From a virus, in the IMG/VR virus record IMGVR_UViG_3300045944_000376, positions 1 to 43,663 of that record: a stretch of 43,663 bases of DNA; one strand, written 5' to 3'. Within the stretch, counting starts at the first letter, position 1; each line of letters starts with the position of its first letter. The position numbers and the translations under genes were made by a program. Below, one piece after another: positions 30,496 to 37,676 of this stretch. The notes below the pieces were generated by a model, which saw only the letters and a list, made by a program, of their open reading frames with translations, did no database searches and was not told the origin of the DNA.

Positions 30496-30927
30496 ATGGC
30501 ACCAGAGATCAGCACCGTAGAGCAGGCCGTAGCGATGTTTATCGCGCGCCATGACCCGGCCAATCCGATGGGGACCTGGAATCAGATAGACCGGTTGGAG
30601 CGCATGGCACGGCAGGGCGAGGACGCTGCCCCGTTTACGGCGGCGCAGTTAGGCGAGATCGCGGCGCTGGTGACCAGGGCGCTAACCGCGGAACCGGAAG
30701 CTACCGAGCCGGAAGCCACTGAGCCGAGCGAGCCGAGCGAGCCGACGTATACGGTCGAGGTCGAGGGGCAGGTCGTCGCGGGGAGTGCGGATCGCGACAC
30801 CGCCGTGAACCTGTACAACGCCACGGTATGGGATCTGATGGTACGGCGCGGTGAGACCACCACGGTCAGGCTCAACGCGGGCGGAGTGAATGTGGCGAGC
30901 TATCCGGAGGAGAAGATGAGGCGATGA
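30496..30927 (+). CDS. Hypothetical early protein
   Basis: 143 residues with GGAGATGAG upstream. An N-terminal helical part (STVEQAVAMFIARHDPANPMGTWNQIDRLERMARQGE) is followed by a low-complexity linker of repeated EPEAT/EPSEPSEP units at about 70-85. A strand-rich C terminus (TYTVEVEGQVVAGSADRDTAVNLYNATVWDLMVRRG) completes it. It is the first gene of the rightward early operon under the TTGACC/TATATT promoter. No family recognised. Confidence 0.7.
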   Translation: MAPEISTVEQAVAMFIARHDPANPMGTWNQIDRLERMARQGEDAAPFTAAQLGEIAALVTRALTAEPEATEPEATEPSEPSEPTYTVEVEGQVVAGSADRDTAVNLYNATVWDLMVRRGETTTVRLNAGGVNVASYPEEKMRR

Positions 30928-31514
30928 CGCAGGACGAGATGGAGCAACTGCTGCAGGCGCTGGGACAGTTTGCCACCGAACAGCAGGCGATCAACCGCCA
31001 GCAGCAGGAATTCAATCGCCAACAACTCCAGCTCAATGAGCGGATCGTGACGGCGATCGAGCGGCTGGACATCACCATGCAGGCGATCAAGAACATGCTG
31101 GAGCGTGGCAACGGCCACGAGCCCCAGACGCAGCAACGCCCTACTGAGGCACCCTCGACAAGTTTCTCAGCAGGGCGATCGGTCACACACCTAGGTGTTA
31201 GGAGGTATGACGATGCATACTGTACCAGCAAACAGCAGCCATGTGCAAATCTCGTTCAAAGAACGAGTGTACGCGGTGATGATGCTGAAGCAGGCAGAAC
31301 GGGTCTGGAATTACATCCAGAGCTGCGGACATGGCGATCAATGTACACGCTGCTGCTGGCCGTGGCGCAGCGCATGCGATGGCAAGGGCTATGGCGCCTT
31401 AACCATTGGATCGCCCACAACACGACGTGTGACAGCCAATGCGGCCCGCTTGGCGTATCTGTTGACCTATGGCGACATCCCTGTGGGCCTGAACGTCTTA
31501 CATCACTGCGATAA
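30924..31514 (+). CDS. Coiled-coil protein, 3' half overlapped by an HNH gene (probably truncated by insertion)
   Basis: ATG overlaps the preceding stop (ATGA) and GAGGAG lies upstream. Residues 1-65 are a strong Gln-rich coiled coil (MEQLLQALGQFATEQQAINRQQQEFNRQQLQLNERIVTAIERLDI). After about residue 90 the frame runs 300 bases through the start of the HNH gene in another frame and loses any protein-like pattern (CTSKQQPCANLVQRTSVRG...). I infer that the endonuclease inserted near the 3' end and that only the first 70-90 residues are native. Confidence 0.55.
   Translation: MTQDEMEQLLQALGQFATEQQAINRQQQEFNRQQLQLNERIVTAIERLDITMQAIKNMLERGNGHEPQTQQRPTEAPSTSFSAGRSVTHLGVRRYDDAYCTSKQQPCANLVQRTSVRGDDAEAGRTGLELHPELRTWRSMYTLLLAVAQRMRWQGLWRLNHWIAHNTTCDSQCGPLGVSVDLWRHPCGPERLTSLR
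31187..31198. repeat. 12-bp perfect palindrome before the HNH gene
   Basis: ACACCTAGGTGT lies 8 bases before the AGGAGG-ATG of the second HNH gene. It may mark the left edge of the inserted endonuclease or be a binding site or small hairpin. Confidence 0.45.
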
Positions 31515-31938
31515 CCCGCCATGTTGCAACCCTGCGCATCTGTGGCTAGGCACCATCCTGGAGAATAGTCGAGACATGGTCCAGAAGGGGAGATCTGCCA
31601 CAGGGGATCGCAATGGAAGCCGACGGTATCCTGAACGACTTCCACGCGGCGATCACTCGCCTTCACGGCGCCATCCTGAACGGTTAGCGCGCGGCGAACG
31701 CCATGGGACAAGAAGCCATCCTGAACAGGTCCGACGCGGAGAAACGCATCCTAACGCCAAACTCACGGACGCACACGTACGCGAAATTCGTGCGCTGAGA
31801 GGCACGATGACGCGAGCAGCCATCGCCCAACGTTTTGGGATAACGAAACATACTGTGTCTTCCATCCATGGAAAAAGAGCCTGGACCCATGTACCTGACG
31901 CTTCTGACGAGAGCACCAAAGAGGAGGGGCAGGAATGA
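31213..31938 (+). CDS. HNH homing endonuclease with repeat-rich linker
   Basis: 241 residues; I choose ATG 31213 because AGGAGG sits 7 bases upstream, while ATG 31207 is 1 base from it. A zinc-like CGHGDQCTRCCWPW and the HNH core (GLNVLHHCDNPPCCNPAHLWLGTILENSRDMVQKGR) match the other two copies. A linker follows with three variants of RRYPERLPRGDHS, RRHPERLARGERH and RSHPEQVRRGETH. The end is NAKLTDAHVREIRALRG...AIAQRFGITKHTVSSI, a DNA-binding helix-turn-helix. It overlaps the 3' half of the coiled-coil gene, which suggests insertion, and its stop overlaps the next start. Confidence 0.88.
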   Translation: MHTVPANSSHVQISFKERVYAVMMLKQAERVWNYIQSCGHGDQCTRCCWPWRSACDGKGYGALTIGSPTTRRVTANAARLAYLLTYGDIPVGLNVLHHCDNPPCCNPAHLWLGTILENSRDMVQKGRSATGDRNGSRRYPERLPRGDHSPSRRHPERLARGERHGTRSHPEQVRRGETHPNAKLTDAHVREIRALRGTMTRAAIAQRFGITKHTVSSIHGKRAWTHVPDASDESTKEEGQE

Positions 31939-32762
31939 GTACGCCAATGCCTATTTCCTCCTATTCATGGGAAGACAATTCGACGACCTACAACGCCCCG
32001 GCGATGGACGCCGGGCAGCGCTGGCGCTGTGCGCTGTCGCAGGCCGTGGAAGCGGCGCGCAAACGTTTTCCCCACTCGATCGACCGGATCGCGCGCGCCT
32101 ACGCGCTGGTGACCGAGGGCAAAGTGGTGCTGCATCCCCAGGCGGGGACGGCCACGGTGACCTCCAGCGACGGCAGCAAGGCGTACACCGTCAACGGGCA
32201 CTGCACGTGTCCTGACGCCGCCACGAGAGCTCCAGAAGGGTACTGCAAGCACGCGCTGGCGGTGGCCATCCTGCGGAAAGCCACCGTGGTGATGAAGGAG
32301 CTGGCCGAGGCGACGGCGCCGGTGACGGTCACGCCGCAGCCGCTGACCACAGAGGCCGAAGAGGCGCCGGTGATCGACGCGCCAGTGATCGACGCGCCAG
32401 TGATCGAAGCCGAGGTCCTCCCGTACACGCCGGCTGCTCCCACGGTACCGGCGCAGTTCGTGAAGGCGATCAAAGGGAAACCCTTCGTGCAGTTTGCCGG
32501 CTTGCTGCATGTGGCGCACCAGCAAGGCTTGCTGCGGCTAGAAGAGCGCATCACGTATGTCACGGACACGTATGTCATGGCTGAGGCCGTAGCCGAGTTC
32601 GAGGATGGCCGGGTGTTCATCGGCGTCGGCGATAGCAGCCCGGACAATGTGGGCAAGGAGGTGAAACCGCACTGGCGCCGGCTGGCGGGGACGCGGGCGA
32701 TGGCCCGGGCCTTACGCAACGCGCTCTGTATCACGATGGTAGCCATCGAGGAGATCGAATAG
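31935..32762 (+). CDS. SWIM zinc-finger protein with putative ssDNA-annealing-like domain
   Basis: 275 residues, ATG inside the HNH stop (ATGA). A SWIM motif is clear: GHCTCPDAATRAPEGYCKHALAVAI (C-x-C-x10-C-x-H) around residue 90. A linker holds three APVID repeats (15-bp units at 32364-32408). The C-terminal 110 residues (KPFVQFAGLLHVAHQQGLLRLEERITYVTDTYVMAEAVAEFEDGRVFIGVGDSSPDNVG...LAGTRAMARALRNALC) resemble the helix-rich end of Rad52/ERF-type annealing proteins, in which a TRAxxRALR helix is common. I infer a role in DNA recombination or early DNA metabolism. The first assignment is firm and the second tentative. Confidence 0.75.
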   Translation: MSTPMPISSYSWEDNSTTYNAPAMDAGQRWRCALSQAVEAARKRFPHSIDRIARAYALVTEGKVVLHPQAGTATVTSSDGSKAYTVNGHCTCPDAATRAPEGYCKHALAVAILRKATVVMKELAEATAPVTVTPQPLTTEAEEAPVIDAPVIDAPVIEAEVLPYTPAAPTVPAQFVKAIKGKPFVQFAGLLHVAHQQGLLRLEERITYVTDTYVMAEAVAEFEDGRVFIGVGDSSPDNVGKEVKPHWRRLAGTRAMARALRNALCITMVAIEEIE

Positions 32763-33341
32763 ATGCCGCGCGTCATCTGCGAAGTGTGCCACACAGCGAT
32801 GACGCGCTCCCCGAGTCGCATCGGGCCGCACGTCTATTGCTCTCAAGCCTGCCGCCAAGTGGGGATCACCATCACACTGCCCCAGCGCTTCTGGTCGCGT
32901 GTACGTCCAACGGCGACCTGCTGGCTGTGGCAAGGCGCGATGTCTTCCACGAACGGGTATGGAGTGATTTCCCTCTACAAGCATCCCACCAACCCGAGGC
33001 GATACGTCCAGGACGTGACGCATCGAGTGGCATGGATGCTGGCAATCGGGCCTGTGCCGCCCGGCATGCACGTTTGTCATCGCTGCGATACGCCCGCCTG
33101 TGTACGCCCGGACCATCTGTTCTTAGGCACGCAGCAAGACAATATCCGCGATGCCGCCCAGAAAGGGAGAATGCACACGGGAGAACAGTCGCCCAATGCC
33201 AAACTGACCGCTGGCCAGGTCCGTGAGATCCGCTCCAGTGCCAGCGGTACAACCTATCGGGCCCTGGCGAAAACCTTTGGCGTGCATCCCAACACCATAA
33301 GCCTCATTGTCCGTCGGAAGCAATGGAAACACCTAGACTAA
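32763..33341 (+). CDS. HNH homing endonuclease (third copy)
   Basis: 192 residues starting directly after the SWIM gene stop, with GAGGAG inside that gene's end. ICEVCHTAM and YCSQACRQ form the N-terminal zinc pair. CWLWQGAMSSTNGYGVISL and MHVCHRCDTPACVRPDHLFLGTQQDNIRDAAQKGRMHTGEQSPNAKLT form the HNH_3 core. A C-terminal helix-turn-helix (TYRALAKTFGVHPNTISLI) ends it. Here a change in the core is visible: CDTPACVRPDHL instead of CDNPPCCNPAHL. It is the more GC-rich and more adapted copy, probably the older resident. Confidence 0.88.
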   Translation: MPRVICEVCHTAMTRSPSRIGPHVYCSQACRQVGITITLPQRFWSRVRPTATCWLWQGAMSSTNGYGVISLYKHPTNPRRYVQDVTHRVAWMLAIGPVPPGMHVCHRCDTPACVRPDHLFLGTQQDNIRDAAQKGRMHTGEQSPNAKLTAGQVREIRSSASGTTYRALAKTFGVHPNTISLIVRRKQWKHLD

Positions 33342-33387
33342 CGACCGACGGGGGCCACGGTGCCCCCGCAGCAGGAAGGAGACGACA

Positions 33388-33585
33388 ATGGATACATTCC
33401 CCGCCCTCGTGTGGGTGACCGAGCATCTGGCCCTGAATCTGGCGCTGGTGACGCGCATTACGGTGGAGAAGGGCGACGTGCTCCTGCTCGATGTGAGCGG
33501 CACCGGCACCCGCCTGGAGGGGGAGGAGGCGCAGCGCTTCCTCGCCTGGATCAACCGACGGGCGGCATCCAGTCGCCACGGCTAA
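33388..33585 (+). CDS. Small hypothetical protein at the end of the early operon
   Basis: 65 residues with a strong AAGGAG site. MDTFPALVWVTEHLALNLALVTRITVEKGDVLLLDVSGTGTRLEGEEAQRFLAWINRR looks like a compact beta/alpha fold. Its stop overlaps the integrase stop on the other strand (33582-33585). No family recognised. Confidence 0.65.
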   Translation: MDTFPALVWVTEHLALNLALVTRITVEKGDVLLLDVSGTGTRLEGEEAQRFLAWINRRAASSRHG

Positions 33586-34748
33586 TCCTCCCCCCGGAGC
33601 ACCCGCGCCAGCGCCGCGCCGGTCTGGGCCGCGGCGGCGTGGGCCACCTGAGGAGCAATGTGCGCATACCGCGCAGTTGCTTGCGGATGTTTATGACCAA
33701 GCAGCGCGCCAATCTGCGGCAGCGTCGCGCCGGCGCCGGCCGCATAGGCGGCATAGGTGTGGCGGAGATCGTGTAGCCGCACATCGTCCAGGTCGATCGT
33801 CAGCCGGAAATGCTCCCAGGTCAGGCGGAGCCCGACGTAGGGCTGCCCCGTTTTGATGCCTGGGAGGACGTAGGGATTGTCGATCGCCCGGGAAAGGTGT
33901 CTGAGCACCGCTAACGCTTCATCAGAAAAATAGAGCGTTTTAGGGCCGGTTTTCGAGTCTGGCAAGCGCGCCTGCCCCTGCTGCCAATCGATCCAACGCC
34001 ACTGGAGACCAAGAATCTCCCCTACCCGTGCACCCGTCAGCAGCAACAGCCGGATGGCGGTAGGAAACCGATAATGGTACGTGCGCGCCGCCTGGGCATG
34101 ATCGAGCGCCTCCCACAGCCGCTGCACTTCGTCGGGCGTGAGATACCGCTCTCGCGCATATTCACGATAGGCCTGAATACCGCGCGCCGGATTGGTGCCG
34201 AGTTCACGCCAGCCCCAATATTCGGCAAGCGCAAACATTTTCGAGAGCACTGCTTTGACGCGATTGGCTTGATACGGCCGGTCATGCAGCCTCGCATGGA
34301 GGTCACGCAGCCGGTGCGTCGACACGTCCTGAACCAGGGCGGTATCGAGGGCCGGCAGGATATAGAGGCGTAAGATACTCGCGGTATGCCGCCTTGACTT
34401 GGGTTTCATCCGGATAAGCACATGCTCAGACCAGAAACGCTCAGCGAGATCGGCAACGGTCGGCAAGGCGTGGGGGCAAGCAGGCGCGTGCGGATCGCGT
34501 CCGAGAGCGACCGCGGCGAGCCATTCGCGCGCGTGACTCCGGGCTTCCTCTACCGTCAGCACCCCACAGAGGCCAAGCTTGCGCCGGCGTTGAACGCCTC
34601 CCGGTAAACGATATTGGACATAGAACGTTTTGGTCAGGGTCCCAGGACGCAGCCGAACTCCAAATCCGCGCAGCACACTATCCCACACAAACATCTCGCG
34701 GGAAGGGAGCCCCAATCCATCGAGGAGACTTTTGGTCAGTCGAGGCAT
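33582..34748 (-). CDS. int: Tyrosine-type integrase
   Basis: 388 residues from ATG at 34748, with AAGGAGG 5 bases upstream. The N-terminal arm-binding part (about 1-75) is the P4/DUF4102-like form (RDSVLRGFGVRLRPGTLTK-type strand motif). A core-binding domain follows at 95-190. Catalytic residues: Arg241 in LLTGARVGE, Lys266, His326 and Arg329 in HDLRHTY, His352 in LLGHKHPQATARY, and Tyr361. All are present, so the enzyme should be active. Integration makes this a temperate phage. The gene is convergent with the early operon and divergent from the repressor region. Confidence 0.95.
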   Translation of the reverse strand: MPRLTKSLLDGLGLPSREMFVWDSVLRGFGVRLRPGTLTKTFYVQYRLPGGVQRRRKLGLCGVLTVEEARSHAREWLAAVALGRDPHAPACPHALPTVADLAERFWSEHVLIRMKPKSRRHTASILRLYILPALDTALVQDVSTHRLRDLHARLHDRPYQANRVKAVLSKMFALAEYWGWRELGTNPARGIQAYREYARERYLTPDEVQRLWEALDHAQAARTYHYRFPTAIRLLLLTGARVGEILGLQWRWIDWQQGQARLPDSKTGPKTLYFSDEALAVLRHLSRAIDNPYVLPGIKTGQPYVGLRLTWEHFRLTIDLDDVRLHDLRHTYAAYAAGAGATLPQIGALLGHKHPQATARYAHIAPQVAHAAAAQTGAALARVLRGED

Positions 34749-35011
34749 GGTATCCTCCTTGGGAAGCAAGCGGGAAACACCTGGAAGCGTCATAGTGAGT
34801 CAGCCAGCGGCATACCGGCAGATCGTCCATGCTTCTGGCATCCCCGCACCACGTTCATACAGGCCATGATGCGTCACGGGACGTCATTTCACGTCAGGCC
34901 GCGTCGCCCACAACATCTGATACAACGTCAGCGTCTGTGTCACCGGATCCTGGCATGCCAGGCGGGGCAGCGGCGCGTGCACCCGCAGCGGGAAGCACGC
35001 AGGAAGCAGGC
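34749..35011. other. Intergenic region beside the integrase: candidate attP with phased repeats
   Basis: 263 bases without a gene. CGTCA occurs at 34872, 34882 and 34892, with CGTCG at 34902, each 10 bp apart on one face of the helix. Further copies lie at 34788 and 34926. Such helically phased short repeats next to int are typical of arm-type integrase or excisionase sites. The core crossover site cannot be found without the host junction. Confidence 0.5.
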
Positions 35012-35350
35012 TCAAGGGGGAGGACGGTGCGGACATTCCTGTTTAAGCGTTGAGACCAGGGCCGTCAGTTTATCTTGCAGGGGAGGCGATAAGCCCTGAA
35101 TATCCAGCGGCCGCTCTATCGGCTCGGTAAACAACGCACCAGGCTTCACCTTCAGCACCGCAGCCAACCGATAAATCACTTCCAACGTCGGATTATAGGT
35201 GCCCTGTTCCATCTGATTGATGGCGCTGCCCGTCTGCCATCCCATCGCCTGACCGAGGGCGCGCTGAGTCAACCCACGCTGGAGCCGTAGAGCGCGTAAC
35301 TGTTCGCCAAAATTGAGATGTCGTCTACTGGCGGCGGTCTTCGTCCCCAT
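35012..35350 (-). CDS. XRE-family lysogeny repressor (CI-like)
   Basis: 112 residues. FGEQLRALRLQRGLTQRALGQAMGWQTGSAINQMEQGTYNPTLEVIYRLAAVLKVKPGALF is a complete XRE helix-turn-helix. A short C-terminal extension (PLDIQGLSPPLQDKLTALVSTLK) may dimerise. There is no LexA-like peptidase domain, so induction would not be by RecA-driven self-cleavage. It is divergent from a smaller XRE gene and the replication operon, the CI/Cro layout. Confidence 0.85.
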   Translation of the reverse strand: MGTKTAASRRHLNFGEQLRALRLQRGLTQRALGQAMGWQTGSAINQMEQGTYNPTLEVIYRLAAVLKVKPGALFTEPIERPLDIQGLSPPLQDKLTALVSTLKQECPHRPPP

Positions 35351-35429
35351 CTCCGTGTGTCCTGCCTTGGCGTCATGAACCTCTGCCGATCACGACCTTC
35401 AGGCAGGTCGCGCGTCGAGTCCTCTCTAA

Positions 35430-35531
35430 TTTTACTTCTAGTAAAAAATAATGCGCAAGAGGAGGAGAGGCTACGCGAAGAAAAATTCATTGACAATGAA
35501 TTTTTATGGCGGTAAATTCATTATCAATGAA
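35430..35531 (+). promoter_or_regulatory. Lysogeny switch: early promoter with three palindromic operators
   Basis: TTCATTGACAATGAA (35486-35500) and TTCATTATCAATGAA (35517-35531) are near-identical 6-3-6 palindromes, 31 bp (three helical turns) apart. The first contains the -35 TTGACA (35490-35495). After 17 bp TAAATT (35513-35518) overlaps the second, so a bound repressor would block the rightward promoter. A different palindrome, TTTTACT-TCT-AGTAAAA (35430-35446), lies nearer the repressor gene and could serve the Cro-like protein or the leftward promoter. Confidence 0.82.
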
Positions 35532-35546
35532 CAAGGAGAGCCGACC

Positions 35547-35768
35547 ATGAGCGTGATTTCTGGCAGCACGATTCGCCGCTTACGCAAACAAGCCGGTCTG
35601 ACCCAGAAAGCCCTCGCACAAACTATCCACCGCTGTCCCGCCACGGTCTGTATGTACGAACGTGGTCAGCGGGATATCCCGACGTCTGTGCTCGCCAAAA
35701 TCGCCACCGCCCTCCAGGTCCAACCTGGAGACCTCTTCGAGGAGCAGCAAGGTGACCCAGATGCCTGA
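35547..35768 (+). CDS. XRE-family Cro-like regulator
   Basis: 73 residues from ATG at 35547, with AAGGAG upstream; the longer frame lies in the operators. STIRRLRKQAGLTQKALAQTIHRCPATVCMYERGQRDIPTSVLAKIATALQVQPGDLF is a complete XRE domain with nothing else. It is the first gene of the rightward replication operon, directly behind the operator pair, as Cro is. Its end overlaps the next gene by 8 bases. Confidence 0.85.
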   Translation: MSVISGSTIRRLRKQAGLTQKALAQTIHRCPATVCMYERGQRDIPTSVLAKIATALQVQPGDLFEEQQGDPDA

Positions 35769-36024
35769 TCCCGAGACCCTTCGCACCCCACTCGACCCAC
35801 ACCTGATCTACCTCCCGGCGGAAATCGCGGCCTACCTGCGGATCTCGATCCGCACGCTCCAAAGCTGGCGCCACCGCGGCGGCGGGCCGCCATTTCGCAA
35901 ATACGGCGCCCTAGTACGGTATCAGGGGAGCGCCGTGTTGCAGTGGGACGCCTCACGGAGCCGGCGCACCACCTCCGACACCCCGCCGCTGCAGGTGATC
36001 CAGAGAAAGGGACGACGTGACTAA
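35761..36024 (+). CDS. Excisionase / MerR-like helix-turn-helix protein
   Basis: 87 residues from ATG at 35761, inside the end of the Cro-like gene, with AAGGTG upstream. LPAEIAAYLRISIRTLQSWRHRGGGPPFRKYGALVRYQGSAVLQWDASR is the HTH_17 winged-helix pattern of phage excisionases (LTxxEAAxxLxIsxxTLxxWRxxGxGPPFxKxGxxVRYxxxxLxxW). It may direct excision with the integrase or act as an early DNA-binding regulator. It sits before the primase gene. Confidence 0.85.
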   Translation: MPDPETLRTPLDPHLIYLPAEIAAYLRISIRTLQSWRHRGGGPPFRKYGALVRYQGSAVLQWDASRSRRTTSDTPPLQVIQRKGRRD

Positions 36025-37462
36025 ATGGACTGGGCCGCCTCCCTCCGCAGAAGCGACACTGGGGGAATGGGCTGTATGGTATGTCGCGCAAGGCTTTGCG
36101 GTGCTGCCGTGCTGGGGAAAAAAACCCGTGGGCAAGATCGGGTTGCATCATGCCTCCACCTTACAGGAGCAAGTAGCTTCCTGGTGGCAGCAGTGGCCAG
36201 CGGCAAATATCGGCCTCGCCGTCACGCCGGGACGTATCGTGCTAGATATCGACCCGCGCCATGGGGGCGACGCCAGTTTGCAGGAGCTGGAACGCGCGCA
36301 TGGCGCACTGCCTGAAACACTCACCGCGCTCACCGGGGGCGGGGGCACGCATTACTGGTTCGCCGTCCAGGCCGGGAGCGTCCGCAACAAGGCGCCGCTT
36401 GGCGAAGGCATCGACGTGCAAGGTCCGGGAAGTTATGTGATCGCGCCGCCCTCCATCCACCTGGATACCGGCCAGAGCTACCGCTGGGATGCCGGCATGG
36501 GGCCCGAGAGTTGCGACATAGAGCCGGCTCCTGCCTGGCTCCTGACCCTGCTCACAAGCCAGCAGCGTCGCACACAGCGCGATGCAGAGCGCACGGGAAA
36601 CGGCACCATCCCAGAAGGACGGCGCGAAACAACGCTGCTGGCGCTGGCCGGAGCCATGCAGCGGCAGGGGGCATCGCCTGCCGCTATCCGGAGTGCCCTG
36701 GAAGCGGAAAACGCGCGCTGTGTCCCACCCCTGGACGATGCAGACCTGGACCGCATGACGCGGAGCGTCGGACGGTACACGCCGGCGCCAACGTTGTACG
36801 TCGGCGCAGAAGGACTGACACCCATACAAAAATTGTGGATGCATGGGGACAACGCCACACCACAGAGTCTACAGATTTTGCGCGCCTACTGGCATGGCGA
36901 CATTACCGGCGCTTGGCGCAGCGGCAAAGAACCTGCGACCTGGTGGATACGACTAAGCGGGCAGGAGATCTGTCTGGGAAGCACCATGCAACTCCAGGAT
37001 CAAAAGCATATCCGCGCCTGTTTCCTCGAAGCCACCGGACACATGCCGCCGGTGATCCCGCCCAAACGGGCGGAAGAATGGGATGCCTGTCTCAGAGCCC
37101 TCGCAGCCCTCGCCCTGGCACGCGACGAACCGGAAAATGACCCCGCCAACCAGGCCAGAGAACTCGTGAAGAGTTATCTGGACAGCAAACCATATAAGTT
37201 CCAGATGGATTTCGATGCCGAGGAGTGGCAACAGTGCGCCCGGAATAATCAGCCGTTTCGCTGTGAAGGCAGTGTCTATATCCACTGCCGGCAATGGCAT
37301 ATCGACTATCTGCGTCATTTTACGGATGTCACGTACGCTGAGGCCCTGGCGATGCTCCGTAAGTTGGGGACGAATACGCTGATCCGCCTAATGCACCCAA
37401 ACACCAGTCGGTACTACTGGAAAATCCCGGGAGAAGGCTTTGCCGATGTCGACGACAACTAG
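36017..37462 (+). CDS. Bifunctional primase-polymerase (prim-pol)
   Basis: 481 residues from GTG at 36017 with AAAGGGA upstream, overlapping the previous gene by 8 bases. The N-terminal domain carries the prim-pol motifs: WYVAQGFAVLPCWGKKP, the catalytic VLDIDPRHGG (Asp77, Asp79), GGGGTHYWF with His112, and GPGSYVIAPPSIH. A helical PriCT-like part follows (RRETTLLALAGAMQRQGASPAAIRSALEAENA). The last 200 residues are unrecognised (WWIRLSGQEICLGSTMQLQDQKHIRACFLEATGH...). It starts phage DNA replication. A hexameric helicase fusion is not present. Confidence 0.88.
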   Translation: MTKWTGPPPSAEATLGEWAVWYVAQGFAVLPCWGKKPVGKIGLHHASTLQEQVASWWQQWPAANIGLAVTPGRIVLDIDPRHGGDASLQELERAHGALPETLTALTGGGGTHYWFAVQAGSVRNKAPLGEGIDVQGPGSYVIAPPSIHLDTGQSYRWDAGMGPESCDIEPAPAWLLTLLTSQQRRTQRDAERTGNGTIPEGRRETTLLALAGAMQRQGASPAAIRSALEAENARCVPPLDDADLDRMTRSVGRYTPAPTLYVGAEGLTPIQKLWMHGDNATPQSLQILRAYWHGDITGAWRSGKEPATWWIRLSGQEICLGSTMQLQDQKHIRACFLEATGHMPPVIPPKRAEEWDACLRALAALALARDEPENDPANQARELVKSYLDSKPYKFQMDFDAEEWQQCARNNQPFRCEGSVYIHCRQWHIDYLRHFTDVTYAEALAMLRKLGTNTLIRLMHPNTSRYYWKIPGEGFADVDDN

Positions 37463-37676
37463 ACCATTCGCGCGCGCACACAAGAGAAATTGCTGGGAAA
37501 AAGGCTACATTTCTACACAAGTTCTATAACAGACATAATATCATATACTTATGGGTATATAGCATGACTACACAAGACTACTTCAAAAACTGCACGCGTC
37601 TCGCGCGAGGTCACGCGCGAACGACGTCAAATCTGCTATACGCGCGCGTATATATCTTTCCATGAAAGGATCCACG
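37463..37676. other. AT-rich and palindrome-rich gap between primase and helicase; origin candidate
   Basis: A 214-bp gap with an AT-rich half (about 37500-37560) followed by CG-alternating palindromes: CTCGCGCGAG (37600-37609), and the perfect 16-bp TATACGCGCGCGTATA (37637-37652). AAAGGA at 37665 serves the next gene. The mix of melting-prone DNA and palindromes beside the primase suggests a replication origin or a second operator. Confidence 0.45.
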
